A DNA stretch of 64,000 nucleotides, from the NCBI RefSeq assembly GCF_900167915.1, contig NZ_FUYM01000009.1, forward strand, positions 62,001 through 126,000. The letters are read 5' to 3'. This document shows positions 34,969 to 44,301 of the stretch, in pieces (the stretch's first letter is position 1; each line of letters begins with the position of its first letter). Below the pieces are notes generated by a model that saw only the letters and a program-made list of their open reading frames with translations, made no database searches and was not told where the DNA came from. Position numbers and translations under genes: made by a program. The DNA comes from Rhizorhabdus histidinilytica (GTDB lineage Bacteria > Pseudomonadota > Alphaproteobacteria > Sphingomonadales > Sphingomonadaceae).

Positions 34969-35967
34969 ATGTCGCGCAAGCCCGTTCCCGCGCAGGCCGG
35001 AGATCGCGCCCGGCTCGAGATCCTCTTCGACAAACCCCAGCTCCTCGGCCGATTGTTCGGTGAGTTCGACCAGAATCTGGTGGCGATCGAGAACCGGCTG
35101 GGGGTCTATATAGCGGCCCGAGGGAACAAGCTGCAGATAGAAGGCGAGGCCGAGGCCGCCGGACGCGCCCGCGAGGTGCTGACCGGGCTGTATAACCGGA
35201 TCGTCCAGGGCCAGGACATCGACACCGGCGCGGTCGAGGCGGTGATCGCGATGTCGGCCGAGCCGACGCTGGACGGCATCATCCGCAACGACGTCTCCGA
35301 TCCGCCCAAGGTGATGATCCGGACGCGCAAGAAGACGATCGTCCCCCGCTCCGCCACCCAGATCCGCTACATGGAGGCGCTCAACCGCTCCGACATCATC
35401 TTCGCCCTGGGCCCGGCGGGCACCGGCAAGACCTATCTGGCGGTGGCGCAGGCGGTGCAGCAGCTCATCCAGGGCACCGTCGACCGGCTGATCCTGTCGC
35501 GCCCGGCGGTCGAGGCAGGCGAGCGGCTCGGCTTCCTCCCCGGCGACATGAAGGAGAAGGTCGATCCCTATCTACGCCCGCTCTACGACGCGCTCTACGA
35601 CATGCTGCCGACCGAGCAGGTCGAGCGCCGCATCGCCAGCGGCGAGATCGAGATCGCGCCGATCGCCTTCATGCGGGGCCGCACGCTGAGCGACGCGTTC
35701 GTCATCCTCGACGAGGCGCAGAACACCACTCCCGCGCAGATGAAGATGTTCCTGACCCGCTTCGGCCAGAACAGCCGCATGGTCGTGTGCGGCGACCCGC
35801 GCCAGGTCGACCTTCCCGACATCGGCAAGTCGGGCCTCGCCGACGCAGTCGGCCGGCTCGAAGGGATAGACGGCATCGCGACGATCCGCTTCGGCGCCGC
35901 CGACGTCGTCCGCCACCCGATCGTCGGCCGCATCGTCGAGGCCTATGAGGGGCCCGACAATCCATGA
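34969..35967 (+). CDS. phoH: PhoH family ATPase (PhoH-like, YbeZ)
   Basis: A 332-residue protein with an N-terminal KH-like region and the PhoH ATPase domain: Walker A GPAGTGKTYLAVA and Walker B VILDEAQNTTPAQ. It partners YbeY in ribosome and rRNA maturation. The ATG at 34969 has AGGAAA upstream. Its last codons overlap ybeY by 4 bases. Confidence 0.93.
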   Translation: MSRKPVPAQAGDRARLEILFDKPQLLGRLFGEFDQNLVAIENRLGVYIAARGNKLQIEGEAEAAGRAREVLTGLYNRIVQGQDIDTGAVEAVIAMSAEPTLDGIIRNDVSDPPKVMIRTRKKTIVPRSATQIRYMEALNRSDIIFALGPAGTGKTYLAVAQAVQQLIQGTVDRLILSRPAVEAGERLGFLPGDMKEKVDPYLRPLYDALYDMLPTEQVERRIASGEIEIAPIAFMRGRTLSDAFVILDEAQNTTPAQMKMFLTRFGQNSRMVVCGDPRQVDLPDIGKSGLADAVGRLEGIDGIATIRFGAADVVRHPIVGRIVEAYEGPDNP

Positions 35968-36473
35968 TCGAGGTCGCGGTACAGGCGGAGCCCGACTGGG
36001 ACGACGGCACCGACTGGGAAAGGCTTGCGATCGAGGCGGTGACGGCGGCGATGCGGACGACGCCGCACGCCGCGATGCTCGACGCCGCCTATATGGCCGA
36101 GGTGTCGATCCGGCTGACCGACGACGACGAGGTCCACGCGCTCAACCGCCAATATCGCCAGAAGGACAAGCCGACCAACGTGCTGAGCTTCCCGATGGTG
36201 CAGGACGACCTGATCGAGGGGTTGGACAACAGCGACGACGGCGAGGTGCTGCTCGGCGACATCATCCTCGCGCGTGGAGTATGCGTGCGCGAGGCGGTCG
36301 AGAAAGGCGTGCCCGCCGCTGAGCATGCGACCCACCTGATCGTCCACGGCACGCTCCACCTGCTCGGCTACGACCATATCGAGGACGACGAGGCGGAGGC
36401 GATGGAGGACATGGAGCGTGCGGCGCTCGCCACGCTCGGGATCGACGACCCCTACGCCATCACCGAGGATTGA
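35964..36473 (+). CDS. ybeY: Endoribonuclease / rRNA maturation factor YbeY
   Basis: A 169-residue metalloprotein with the HGTLHLLGYDH zinc motif and the NRQYRQKDKPTNVLSFP signature. It takes part in 16S rRNA 3'-end maturation and ribosome quality control. It overlaps phoH by 4 bases. In related genomes corC follows directly; here a repeat and an opposite-strand GMC gene intervene. Confidence 0.95.
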   Translation: MIEVAVQAEPDWDDGTDWERLAIEAVTAAMRTTPHAAMLDAAYMAEVSIRLTDDDEVHALNRQYRQKDKPTNVLSFPMVQDDLIEGLDNSDDGEVLLGDIILARGVCVREAVEKGVPAAEHATHLIVHGTLHLLGYDHIEDDEAEAMEDMERAALATLGIDDPYAITED

Positions 36474-36510
36474 ACCGGATCGCGACGGGATCATGACACG
36501 CTCATCCCCC

Positions 36511-36628
36511 CCGCTCACCCTGAGGAGGCATTGAGCGAAGCCGAAATGCCCGTCTCGAAGGGGTTCGAGGCTTGAGATCCTTCGAGATGGGCCTTCGCCA
36601 AGCTCAGCCCTCCTCAGCCTGAGCAGGG
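36511..36628. repeat. Intergenic imperfect palindromic repeat (family R5, copy 3)
   Basis: The ends CCGCTCACCCTGAGGAGGC and CCTCCTCAGCCTGAGCAGG are inverted relatives; inside are TCGAAGG and CCTTCGA. It is a full-length relative of 513-633, located between ybeY and the inserted GMC gene. Confidence 0.75.
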
Positions 36629-36649
36629 GTGAAAGCTGTCGCGTCCGAC

Positions 36650-38290
36650 CTACCCAGCCGCGATGCGCGGCTTCAGCGTGTGGAGCGACGGCGCCGGCGC
36701 GGCGCGCAGCCGGTCGGCGAGCCGATCGGCGGTGCGCATCGCCAGCGCGACGATCGTCAGCGTCGGATTGGCCCAGCCCGAGGTCGGGAACAGCGAACTG
36801 CCGGCGACATGGAGATTGTCGAGGCCATGGACGCGCCCATGCACGTCGGTGACGCCCCGGCGCGGATCGTCGGACATGCGGGTCGTGCCCATGTGGTGGT
36901 AGCCGCCGATCGGGTGGGTGCTGATCAGCGGATCAGTCGTCCAGCGGCGCGGCTCCTCGGCCAGCCAGGGCGCAGGCTCGACCCGGCCGAGGCCGAGACG
37001 CCGCAGCTCGCGGCCCAGTGCATCGACCAGCCCGCGCACGCTGTCGACGTCGATCGCACTGGTCCGCCAGTCGAGCTGCGCGCGCGGCATCCCGGTGGCG
37101 TCGAGCGCATCGCCCAGCTTGACCCGGCTGTCCGGATTGGGCGCCTGTTCGGCCCGCACCACCAGCGCCAGATCGGTCAGGCCGAGCTTCTCCAACGCCC
37201 AGGGGCGGGCGGGATCGACGACCTTCTGGAGGCTGTTCACCGTCCGCTTCATCATCTTCCACAGATGACGGCCGCGCGCCGTGGGCGCCGTGTCGTGCTT
37301 GATCCGTTCATAGGCGGCGAGCAGCAGCGCCTGCCGCCCCTCCGCCGGCCGCCGGCCCGCGAGGGTCAGCGAGGTGTTGAGCAGGCCTTCGCGCGCCTGC
37401 AGCGCCGGCGCGGCGGCGATCAGCGGCGCGACCGACAGCGCGCCGACCCTGTGCCGGCCGAAGGCGCGCAGCAGCGCCCAGGTCGCGCCGCCGACGACCT
37501 TGCCGCCACGCGCATGCGGATGCTCCATGAAATAACGGCCGACCTGATCGTGGCCGTTGCCAAGCCCGCAGCGCATCACCGATCGCGAGGCGAGCAGCAG
37601 GCGCGGATTCTCGATCCCGCCGGCGGCCAGCACATAGTGCCGCGCGGTGACCGCCAGCCGCCGCCCCGCCAGGTTGCGGACCAGCAACCGTTCGACGCCC
37701 CGCGCCGATCCCGCCGCCATGATCTCGCGCACCGTCGCGTGGGTGACCACGGTGCAGCGCGGATGATCGAGCAGGTCGCGGCTGTTGGCATGGCTGAACC
37801 GGTCGAAACGCTCGTCGAACAGCCAGGTCGGCGTCGCCAGTTCGTCGCCCGCGAAAGCCGGCAGCAGCGGATCGAGCGCCTCGGCGAGATCGGGCAGGAT
37901 GCGGGGCAGGCCGAAGGCGGCGCGCGCCTCGGCATAATAGGGTGCGATCTCGTCATGACCGAACGGCCAGCCCGAATGGGGGATCCAGGGACGGCGCTCG
38001 AAGTCGATCGGGTCGAACTCGGCGCAGCGGCCACCCCAGATCGCGGTGGTACCGCCGAAGAAGCGCAGCCGCGCATCCTCCAGCCGGTAATAGTCCTCGC
38101 CGACATTCTCGCCGGCGTTGAGCGCCGAGGGGCCGGGTTCGTGATCGAAGCCGCCGCTTTCGAGCAGGATGACCGACAGCCCCTCCGCCAGCAGGCGGCG
38201 GCACACGGTGATGCCGGCCGCGCCGGCGCCGATGACGGCGACGTCGGCGGTCATCCCGTCGGGCCCGCCATGATCGAGGTCGATATGCAT
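36650..38290 (-). CDS. GMC-type FAD-dependent oxidoreductase
   Basis: A 546-residue flavoprotein with the FAD site VAVIGAGAAGITVCRRLL, the FFGGTTAIWGGRCAEFD segment and the C-terminal HHMGTTRMSDDPRRGV and GSSLFPTSGWANPT motifs. It is related to the enzyme at 26031-27482 and acts on an unidentified alcohol. It lies on the minus strand inside a normally continuous ybeY-corC block. The start at 38290 was chosen by family similarity. Confidence 0.88.
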   Translation of the reverse strand: MHIDLDHGGPDGMTADVAVIGAGAAGITVCRRLLAEGLSVILLESGGFDHEPGPSALNAGENVGEDYYRLEDARLRFFGGTTAIWGGRCAEFDPIDFERRPWIPHSGWPFGHDEIAPYYAEARAAFGLPRILPDLAEALDPLLPAFAGDELATPTWLFDERFDRFSHANSRDLLDHPRCTVVTHATVREIMAAGSARGVERLLVRNLAGRRLAVTARHYVLAAGGIENPRLLLASRSVMRCGLGNGHDQVGRYFMEHPHARGGKVVGGATWALLRAFGRHRVGALSVAPLIAAAPALQAREGLLNTSLTLAGRRPAEGRQALLLAAYERIKHDTAPTARGRHLWKMMKRTVNSLQKVVDPARPWALEKLGLTDLALVVRAEQAPNPDSRVKLGDALDATGMPRAQLDWRTSAIDVDSVRGLVDALGRELRRLGLGRVEPAPWLAEEPRRWTTDPLISTHPIGGYHHMGTTRMSDDPRRGVTDVHGRVHGLDNLHVAGSSLFPTSGWANPTLTIVALAMRTADRLADRLRAAPAPSLHTLKPRIAAG

Positions 38291-38361
38291 GGCGTCAGGC
38301 CCTTCCCGCCCGTCGACGGCCGGGAAGCGAGAGGGAAAGCACACACAACATCTGCCTAATA

Positions 38362-38410
38362 CGCCCGAGAAGCGATCTTTATTCCTTCGGCGGAAGGGAT
38401 TTTTCGGGCG
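38362..38410. promoter_or_regulatory. Inverted repeat in the divergent GMC/corC promoter region
   Basis: CGCCCGAGAA (38362-38371) pairs with TTTTCGGGCG (38401-38410) with one mismatch and encloses CCTTC-GGCG-GAAGG (38384-38397). It could be an operator or a 5'-leader hairpin for the GMC gene; no -10 or -35 was confidently identified. Confidence 0.35.
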
Positions 38411-38506
38411 GAAGCCGTGGCGCCGCCCCATATGCAAAGATGGGATTGCCCCCCGGGGCCGATTTCGGTTAGCGAATCAGCGCTTGAAAACGGCGCAAGA
38501 AAGACG

Positions 38507-39400
38507 ATGCCCGACGACAGTAGTAGCAGCGCCGCGGACAGCGGCGGACGATGGTGGCGCGGGCTGCGCTCGCTCTTTGCACCCGAGCAAGAGCCCAGTC
38601 TGCGCGACCAGATCGAGGAAGTCATCGAGGAGCATGAGGGCGATGGCGGCGCAGGGGACGACCTGTCCTCCGCCGAGCGCGAGATGCTCCGCAACATCCT
38701 GCACTTCGGCGAACGCACCGTCGGCGACATTGGCGTGCCGCGCGGCGACATCGTCGCCGTGCCCGAGACGATCAGCTTCGACGAGCTGGTCGCCCGCTTC
38801 GCCGAGGCCGAGCACAGCCGCCTGCCCGTCTATGGCGAGGATCTCGACCATGTCATCGGCATGGTCCATGTGAAGGACGTGTTCCGGATCACCGCCACCG
38901 GCGCGCCGCGCCCGGCGACGATCGCCGGGCTGGTCCGCCAGCCGCGCTACGTGCCCTCGTCGATGCGGATCATCGACCTGCTCGCCGAGATGCGCGAGAC
39001 GCGGACCCATCTGGCGATCGTGCTCAACGAATATAGCGGCACCGACGGGCTGGTGACGATCGAGGACCTCGTCGAGGAGATCGTCGGCGATATCGAGGAC
39101 GAGCATGACGAGAAGGAAGCCGACCTGCTCGTGCCCCTCGACGATGCGATCTGGTCGGCCGACGCCCGCGCCGAGCTGGAGGACGTCGCCCGGCTGATCG
39201 ATCCCCGGCTCGCCGACATCGACGACGATGTCGAGACGCTGGGCGGCCTCGCCTCCGCGCTGGCGGGGCAGGTGCCGCAGGCGGGGCAGATCGTCGAGCA
39301 TCCGAGCGGCTGGCGGCTCGAGATCACCGATGCCGACGAGCGCCGGGTGCGGCAGCTGCTGCTCCACCCGCCGGCCGAGACGCCTGATCGGGAAAGCTGA
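38507..39400 (+). CDS. corC: Hemolysin/CorC family CBS-domain protein
   Basis: A 297-residue cytoplasmic protein with a variable N-terminus, two CBS domains (GERTVGDIGVPRGDIVAV; YVPSSMRIIDLLAEM) and a C-terminal CorC_HlyC transporter-associated domain. CorC-type proteins are linked to Mg/Co efflux and in alphaproteobacteria usually sit between ybeY and lnt. Here lnt is not downstream; the next gene is a sugar dehydrogenase. Confidence 0.92.
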   Translation: MPDDSSSSAADSGGRWWRGLRSLFAPEQEPSLRDQIEEVIEEHEGDGGAGDDLSSAEREMLRNILHFGERTVGDIGVPRGDIVAVPETISFDELVARFAEAEHSRLPVYGEDLDHVIGMVHVKDVFRITATGAPRPATIAGLVRQPRYVPSSMRIIDLLAEMRETRTHLAIVLNEYSGTDGLVTIEDLVEEIVGDIEDEHDEKEADLLVPLDDAIWSADARAELEDVARLIDPRLADIDDDVETLGGLASALAGQVPQAGQIVEHPSGWRLEITDADERRVRQLLLHPPAETPDRES

Positions 39401-39503
39401 GCGATAATTTCGGAACCTTTTCCGGGGCTTCTCGCTCTCCTGACATGACGATCGCGTCCCGAATGGGCTATAGGGGCGGAACGAAGTCTGTCGGAGAGGT
39501 CCC

Positions 39504-40853
39504 GTGACGACCAAGAAGAAGCTGCTCATCGCCCTGCCCGTCGTCCTGATCGTCGCGGCGGTCGCAGCCCTCTACGTGCTGGCGACGCGCGAGCATGCCG
39601 AGATCGCCTTCGCCAAGGTGACCGGTCCCACGCCCGAACTCAGCGAGCCGCGCGAGACGCTGCTGCCGACCCTGGCCGTCGCCAAGGCGGTCGGCTGGAA
39701 GGCGGGCGAGAAGCCGGTCGCCGCCCGGGGACTGTCGGTCGCGGCCTTCGCCGAGGGCCTCACCCACCCGCGCTGGATCTACGTCCTGCCCAATGGCGAC
39801 GTGCTGGTCAGCGAGAGCAACTCGCCGGCGCGCGACGCGGAGAATGGCGGCGGCGGCATCACCGGCTTCATCATGAACAGGGCGATGGCCCGGGCGGGCG
39901 CAGGCATCCCCTCTCCCAACCGCATCATCCTGCTGCGCGATGCCGACGGCGACGGCAAGGCCGAGCTCAAGACGGTGCTGATCGCCGGGCTCAACTCGCC
40001 GAGCGGCATGGCCTGGGCCGACGGCCAGCTCTACATCGGCAACACCGACGCGGTCGTCCGCGTGCCCTTCACGCCTGGCCAGACGAAGATCGACGCCAAG
40101 CCGGTCGTCGTCACGCGGCTGCCGGGCGGCTATAACCATTGGGCGCGCAACCTGCTGCTCGCGCCCGATGGCAAGTCGCTCTACGTCGCGGTCGGATCAG
40201 CCTCCAACATCGGCGAGCGCGGCATGGAACTCGAGACGAAGCGCGCCGCGATCCTTCAGGTCGCGCTGCCTTCGGGCAAGGACCGCGTTTTCGCCTATGG
40301 GCTGCGCAACCCGAACGGCATGGCCTATGAGCCGACCACCGGCGACCTGTGGACCGTCGTCAACGAACGCGACATGCTCGGGTCGGACATGGTGCCCGAC
40401 TATCTGACCGAGGTGCAGCTCGGCGGCTTCTATGGCTGGCCCTGGTATTATTGGGGCGGCGTCGTCGACAAGCGCGTGCCGGAGCCGGAGGACGACCTGC
40501 AATCCTATGTGATCCGCCCCGATTATGCGCTCGGGCCGCACGTCGCCGCGCTGGGCCTGACCTTCTCCGAGGGGGCGATCCTCGGCCCCGACTATGCCAG
40601 CGGCGCCTTCATCGCCGAGCACGGCTCGTGGAACCGCCGCCCGCTGTCGGGCTACAAGCTGGTGTTCGTGCCGTTCGCGCAGGGCAAGCCGATGGGTCAG
40701 CCCCGCGACGTGCTGACCGGTTTCCTCTCGCCCGCCGGCGAGGCGCGCGGCCGTCCCGTGGCGGTGGCGATCGGCAAGCGCGGCGGCCTGATGATCACCG
40801 ACGACGTCGGCGGCAAGATCTGGCGGGTGACGGCTGCGGCGCCTGCGAAGTAG
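39504..40853 (+). CDS. PQQ-dependent sugar dehydrogenase (sorbosone/glucose dehydrogenase family)
   Basis: A 449-residue membrane-anchored beta-propeller enzyme. The N-terminal anchor is LLIALPVVLIVAAVAALYVL, followed by propeller features LTHPRWIYVLPNGDVLVSE, AYGLRNPNGMAYEP and IAEHGSWNRRPLSGYK. It oxidises an aldose or sorbosone-like sugar in the periplasm, passing electrons from PQQ to the respiratory chain. No PQQ synthesis gene is present here. It occupies the position usually held by lnt. Confidence 0.87.
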   Translation: MTTKKKLLIALPVVLIVAAVAALYVLATREHAEIAFAKVTGPTPELSEPRETLLPTLAVAKAVGWKAGEKPVAARGLSVAAFAEGLTHPRWIYVLPNGDVLVSESNSPARDAENGGGGITGFIMNRAMARAGAGIPSPNRIILLRDADGDGKAELKTVLIAGLNSPSGMAWADGQLYIGNTDAVVRVPFTPGQTKIDAKPVVVTRLPGGYNHWARNLLLAPDGKSLYVAVGSASNIGERGMELETKRAAILQVALPSGKDRVFAYGLRNPNGMAYEPTTGDLWTVVNERDMLGSDMVPDYLTEVQLGGFYGWPWYYWGGVVDKRVPEPEDDLQSYVIRPDYALGPHVAALGLTFSEGAILGPDYASGAFIAEHGSWNRRPLSGYKLVFVPFAQGKPMGQPRDVLTGFLSPAGEARGRPVAVAIGKRGGLMITDDVGGKIWRVTAAAPAK

Positions 40854-40860
40854 GGAACAG

Positions 40861-40952
40861 TGTCATCCCGGCGAAAGCCGGGATCTCCCTGCCTTCGGGC
40901 CGGCAACGGGACATTGAAGAAAAGGGAGGTCCTGGCTTTCCGCCAGGATGAC
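40861..40952. repeat. Intergenic inverted repeat (family R2, long copy)
   Basis: TGTCATCCCGGCGAAAGCC at the left pairs with GGCTTTCCGCCAGGATGACC at the right in part. It lies between convergent genes and may terminate both. Confidence 0.6.
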
Positions 40953-40964
40953 CGCCTTAGTCGA

Positions 40965-41765
40965 TCAGATGAGCTGGCCGAGCTTCGACGGCGCGGGGAA
41001 GCCGGCGCCGGTTCCCTCGGCCGGGAGCGGCGGCGCTTCGAAGCGGTGCCAGCCGCCCGCCGACAGCCGTTCGAGCGGCTGGAAGCGGGTCTTGTACTGC
41101 ATCCGCGCCGAGCCCTCGACCCAATAGCCGAGATAGACATAGGGCAGGCCGCTTTCGGCGGCGCGGCGGATATGCTCAAGGATGATGAAAGTGCCGAGGC
41201 CGGGGCGCGAATCGTCCTCGGTCTCGAAGAAGCTGTAGACCATCGACACCCCGTCCGACTGGGTGTCGGTCAGGCAGGCGCCGACCAGCTTGCCCGGCCG
41301 GCCGTTCGCCGCGGGCTCGCGATATTCGACGACATGGGTCTTGACCGGGGTCTGTTCGACCATGTCGGCGAAGTCGAGCTCGTCCATCTGCGCCATGCCG
41401 CCGCCGGGATGACGGGCCTTGAGATAGCGACGCAGCAGCGCGAACTGTTCCTCGGTGGTCCAGGGCTTGCAGACGCTGATGTCGAGATCGGCATGGCGGC
41501 GCATCAGCTTGCGCTGGCTGGCATTGGGCCGGAACTCGCCGGCGACGACACGGACCGAGACGCAGGCCTGGCAATCGACGCAGGTCGGGCGGTAGGCGAC
41601 GCCCTGGCTGCGGCGGAAGCCGATCCGGCCGAGCGCGTCGTTGAGCTCGGAAGCGTTGGGGCCCGACAATTCGGTGAACACCTTCCGCTCGGTACGGCCC
41701 GCCAGATAAGGGCACGGGCCGGGAGTCGTCACGAAGAAGCGCGGAAATCGGAACTGCGCCGTCAT
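40965..41765 (-). CDS. bpt: Aspartate/glutamate leucyltransferase (Bpt)
   Basis: A 266-residue N-end-rule enzyme that adds Leu to N-terminal Asp or Glu, marking proteins for ClpAP. The N-terminal ATE domain has [16 protein letters not shown] and [13 protein letters not shown], and the C-terminal domain [17 protein letters not shown]. Divergent from nothing close upstream; the 346-base gap to ilvA holds repeat copy B and the ilvA terminator. Confidence 0.94.
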   Translation of the reverse strand: MTAQFRFPRFFVTTPGPCPYLAGRTERKVFTELSGPNASELNDALGRIGFRRSQGVAYRPTCVDCQACVSVRVVAGEFRPNASQRKLMRRHADLDISVCKPWTTEEQFALLRRYLKARHPGGGMAQMDELDFADMVEQTPVKTHVVEYREPAANGRPGKLVGACLTDTQSDGVSMVYSFFETEDDSRPGLGTFIILEHIRRAAESGLPYVYLGYWVEGSARMQYKTRFQPLERLSAGGWHRFEAPPLPAEGTGAGFPAPSKLGQLI

Positions 41766-41877
41766 TCGAAAGCCTGCTCCATGAAGTTGCCCGAACCCAC
41801 CGGTCCATGACTATGCCTACGCATGAACGTCATGAAAAGAGCATTAACCTTGAATCTTTTGTCGGCGCATTGTTTGG

Positions 41878-42084
41878 GCCTCAAGCGCCGGCGCGGACAT
41901 CCGCGGCCTTGGCTATCCTCGCATAAGCTCGGGCGGCCGTCGGCCTTGCGGTCCCTGCGGGACCGTTCCATCGCAAGAGTTGATCGTCGGAGCCCGACAG
42001 GGCTCCGCAAGCGCGAACGCGCGCCCGAGCTTATGCGAGGATAGCCAAGCGAGGCGGATGCCTCGCGCCCGGCGCCTGAGGGCC
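41878..42084. repeat. Structured 207-bp palindromic element, copy B (reverse orientation)
   Basis: It has the same architecture as 34606-34810 but inserted the other way. Outer arms are 41878-41892 and 42067-42084; the perfect 28-base arms are 41908-41935 and 42022-42049, identical to those of copy A. Read against the reverse complement of copy A the interior aligns throughout, but stems differ in a compensated way (for example GGAGCCC-GACA-GGGCTCC here, GGAGCTC-GTCA-GGGCTCC in A). Confidence 0.9.
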
Positions 42085-42128
42085 AAACAGAAAACCCGTG
42101 GAAGCGGGATTTTATCCCGCTTCCACGG
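42083..42128 (-). terminator. Terminator of ilvA built from its last codons
   Basis: A perfect 15-bp stem (42096-42110 with 42114-42128) and 3-base loop include the stop codon and the final codons of ilvA. On the minus strand it is followed by GTTTTCTGTTT. Confidence 0.9.
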
Positions 42129-43359
42129 TCTTCACTTCATAGCCTTCGTGGTTCAGCGCCTTGAGCAGCCGCTCAAGATGCGCGGCGTCGCGGGTCTCGC
42201 ATTCGATCTCGGCGATCAGGCCCTTGGCAGGCAGCGTCGTGAAGACGCGCTGGTGATAGACCTCGACGATGTTGACCTGCTGCTCGTCGAACACGCGGGC
42301 AACGTGGAACAGCGCGCCCGGCCGATCCTGCAGCCGGATGCTGAGCCGGGCGAGCCGGCCCGAGCGGGCGAGGTCGCGCAGCAGCACGTTGGCGAGCAGC
42401 CGGGTGTCGATGTTGCCGCCGGTCAGGATGATGCCGACATTGCGGCCGCGCACCAGCTTGGGATGGGCGAACAGCGCCGCGAGGCCGGCGGCGCCGGCGC
42501 CCTCGACCACGGTCTTCTCGATCTGGAGCAGCGTCGATACCGCGGTCTCCAGCTCGCGCTCGGCGACCAGCACGATGTCGTCGACCAGCGAACGGACGAT
42601 GCCCGAGGTGACCGCCCCCGGCTGCTTGACCGCGATGCCCTCCGCCAGCGTATCGCCGTCGCAGGGCAGGATCAGGCCCTTCATCTTGGCGTACATCGAG
42701 GGATAGAGTTCGGCTTGGACGCCGATCACGCGCTTCGGGCTGGCCGCTGCGCGCGCGACCACCGCCGATCCCGAGATCAGCCCGCCGCCGCCGATCGGCA
42801 CGACCAGCGTGTCGATCTCCGGCGCGTCCTCGAGCATTTCGAGCGCGACCGTACCCTGGCCGGCGATCACATCGGGATCGTCGAACGGATGGACGAAGGT
42901 CAGCCCCTCGCGCTGTTCGAGCTGCCGGGCCGCCTCATAGGCGTCGTCGAAGCGCTCGCCCGCCATGATGACGCGAGCGCCATGGCCCTCGGTCTGCTGC
43001 ACCTTTACCGTCGGGGTCGGCTTCGGCATGACGATGGTGACCGGGATGCCGAGCCGGGCGCCATGATAGGCGAGGCCCTGTGCATGGTTGCCGGCCGACG
43101 CGGCGATCACGCCGCGCTCCTTCTGGGTGTCGGTGAGCTGGAGCAGCTTGTTGAGCGCGCCACGCTCCTTATACGCGGCGGTGAACTGGAGATTCTCGAA
43201 CTTCAGCCAGACATTGGCGCCGGTAATGGCGCTGAGCGTGCGGCTCTTCAGGACGGGGGTACGCACGATCGACGAGGAAATCCGCGCGTGGGCCGCACGG
43301 ACATCATCGATCGTCACGGGAACGCCATCGGCGTCGTTCTGGATCTGCACGCTTGCCAT
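42112..43359 (-). CDS. ilvA: Threonine ammonia-lyase (threonine deaminase)
   Basis: A 415-residue PLP enzyme converting threonine to 2-oxobutanoate, the first step towards isoleucine. The PLP lysine lies in FTAAYKERGAL, the phosphate loop is IPIGGGGLISGS-like (VVPIGGGGLISGS), and the C-terminal 85 residues are a single ACT domain (IRLQDRPGALFHVARVF). The single-ACT layout matches the shorter biosynthetic/catabolic class common in alphaproteobacteria. The 3' end doubles as a terminator. Divergent from the next gene with a 72-base gap. Confidence 0.94.
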   Translation of the reverse strand: MASVQIQNDADGVPVTIDDVRAAHARISSSIVRTPVLKSRTLSAITGANVWLKFENLQFTAAYKERGALNKLLQLTDTQKERGVIAASAGNHAQGLAYHGARLGIPVTIVMPKPTPTVKVQQTEGHGARVIMAGERFDDAYEAARQLEQREGLTFVHPFDDPDVIAGQGTVALEMLEDAPEIDTLVVPIGGGGLISGSAVVARAAASPKRVIGVQAELYPSMYAKMKGLILPCDGDTLAEGIAVKQPGAVTSGIVRSLVDDIVLVAERELETAVSTLLQIEKTVVEGAGAAGLAALFAHPKLVRGRNVGIILTGGNIDTRLLANVLLRDLARSGRLARLSIRLQDRPGALFHVARVFDEQQVNIVEVYHQRVFTTLPAKGLIAEIECETRDAAHLERLLKALNHEGYEVKTVEAG

Positions 43360-43431
43360 AGTGGGCGCGCCATAGCCGATTAGTCAGCAGACTCCTAGCG
43401 CCACGGAAAAATCCCCCTTATGCGGAAAGCC

Positions 43432-44301
43432 ATGGCAAAGGTGACCTTCCTGGGGCTGGGCGCGATGGGCGCCCCCATCGCACGACATCTGGCCGAAGCC
43501 GGCCACGACGTCACCGTCTACAACCGCACCCGCGCAAAGGCGGAAGCCTGGGTCGAGCAGCACGGCGGGCGCTGGGCGCCGACCCCCGCGGCGGCGGCCG
43601 AGGATGCCGATGCGGTGCTGAGCTGCGTCGGCGCCGACGGCGACCTGGAGGCGGTGACGCTGCGCAAGGACGGCTGCTTCGCGGCGATGAAGAAGGGCGC
43701 GCTCTATGTCGACCACACCACCGCCTCCGCGAAGATCGCCCGCCAGCTCGCGGTCGAGGGGCGCGATCGCGGCCTGCTCGTCGTCGACGCACCGGTGTCG
43801 GGCGGCCAGTCCGGCGCCGAGGCGGGAACGCTGTCGATCATGTGCGGCGGTTCCGACAAGGCGATGGAGGCGGCGATCCCGCTGATGCAGGCCTATTCGT
43901 CGCGGATCGTCCATATCGGCGGCCCCGGCGCGGGGCAGACCACCAAGATGGTCAATCAGATCTGCATCGCCGGCGCGATGCAGAGCGCGGCCGAGGCGCT
44001 GCGCTTCGCCCAGAATGCCGACCTCGACCTCGATCGTGTGTTCGAGGCGGTTTCGGGCGGTGCCGCGGCGAGCTGGTATCTGCTCAACCGCTGGAAGACG
44101 ATGGCGGAGGACAGCTTCGACTTCGGCTTCGCGGTCGACTGGATGCGCAAGGACCTCGGCATTGCGATCGAGGAGGCCCGCGCCAACGGCGCCTCGCTGC
44201 CCTTCGCGGCGCTCGCCGACCAGTTCTACGCCGACGCCCAGGCGCTCGGCTGCGGCCGGGAGGACATCTCCTCGGTGGTGAAGCGGCTGCCCAAGGGATG
44301 A
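43432..44301 (+). CDS. NAD(P)-dependent beta-hydroxyacid dehydrogenase (3-hydroxyisobutyrate dehydrogenase family)
   Basis: A 289-residue enzyme. The cofactor loop is VTFLGLGAMGAPIARHLAEAG, shown as LGAMGAPI in the N-terminus, followed by the substrate motif DAPVSGGQSGAEAGTL and catalytic Lys in GAGQTTKMVNQI. Family members act on 3-hydroxyisobutyrate, tartronate semialdehyde or related acids; the exact substrate is not clear. The start at 43432 has GGAAAG upstream, with an alternative at 43420. The stop overlaps the amidohydrolase start by 4 bases. Confidence 0.88.
   Translation: MAKVTFLGLGAMGAPIARHLAEAGHDVTVYNRTRAKAEAWVEQHGGRWAPTPAAAAEDADAVLSCVGADGDLEAVTLRKDGCFAAMKKGALYVDHTTASAKIARQLAVEGRDRGLLVVDAPVSGGQSGAEAGTLSIMCGGSDKAMEAAIPLMQAYSSRIVHIGGPGAGQTTKMVNQICIAGAMQSAAEALRFAQNADLDLDRVFEAVSGGAAASWYLLNRWKTMAEDSFDFGFAVDWMRKDLGIAIEEARANGASLPFAALADQFYADAQALGCGREDISSVVKRLPKG

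Noticed and set aside
34969-35102. Alternative phoH start at 34885
   Set aside because: It would add 28 residues unlike the family; the ATG at 34969 has a ribosome site and the PhoH N-terminus.
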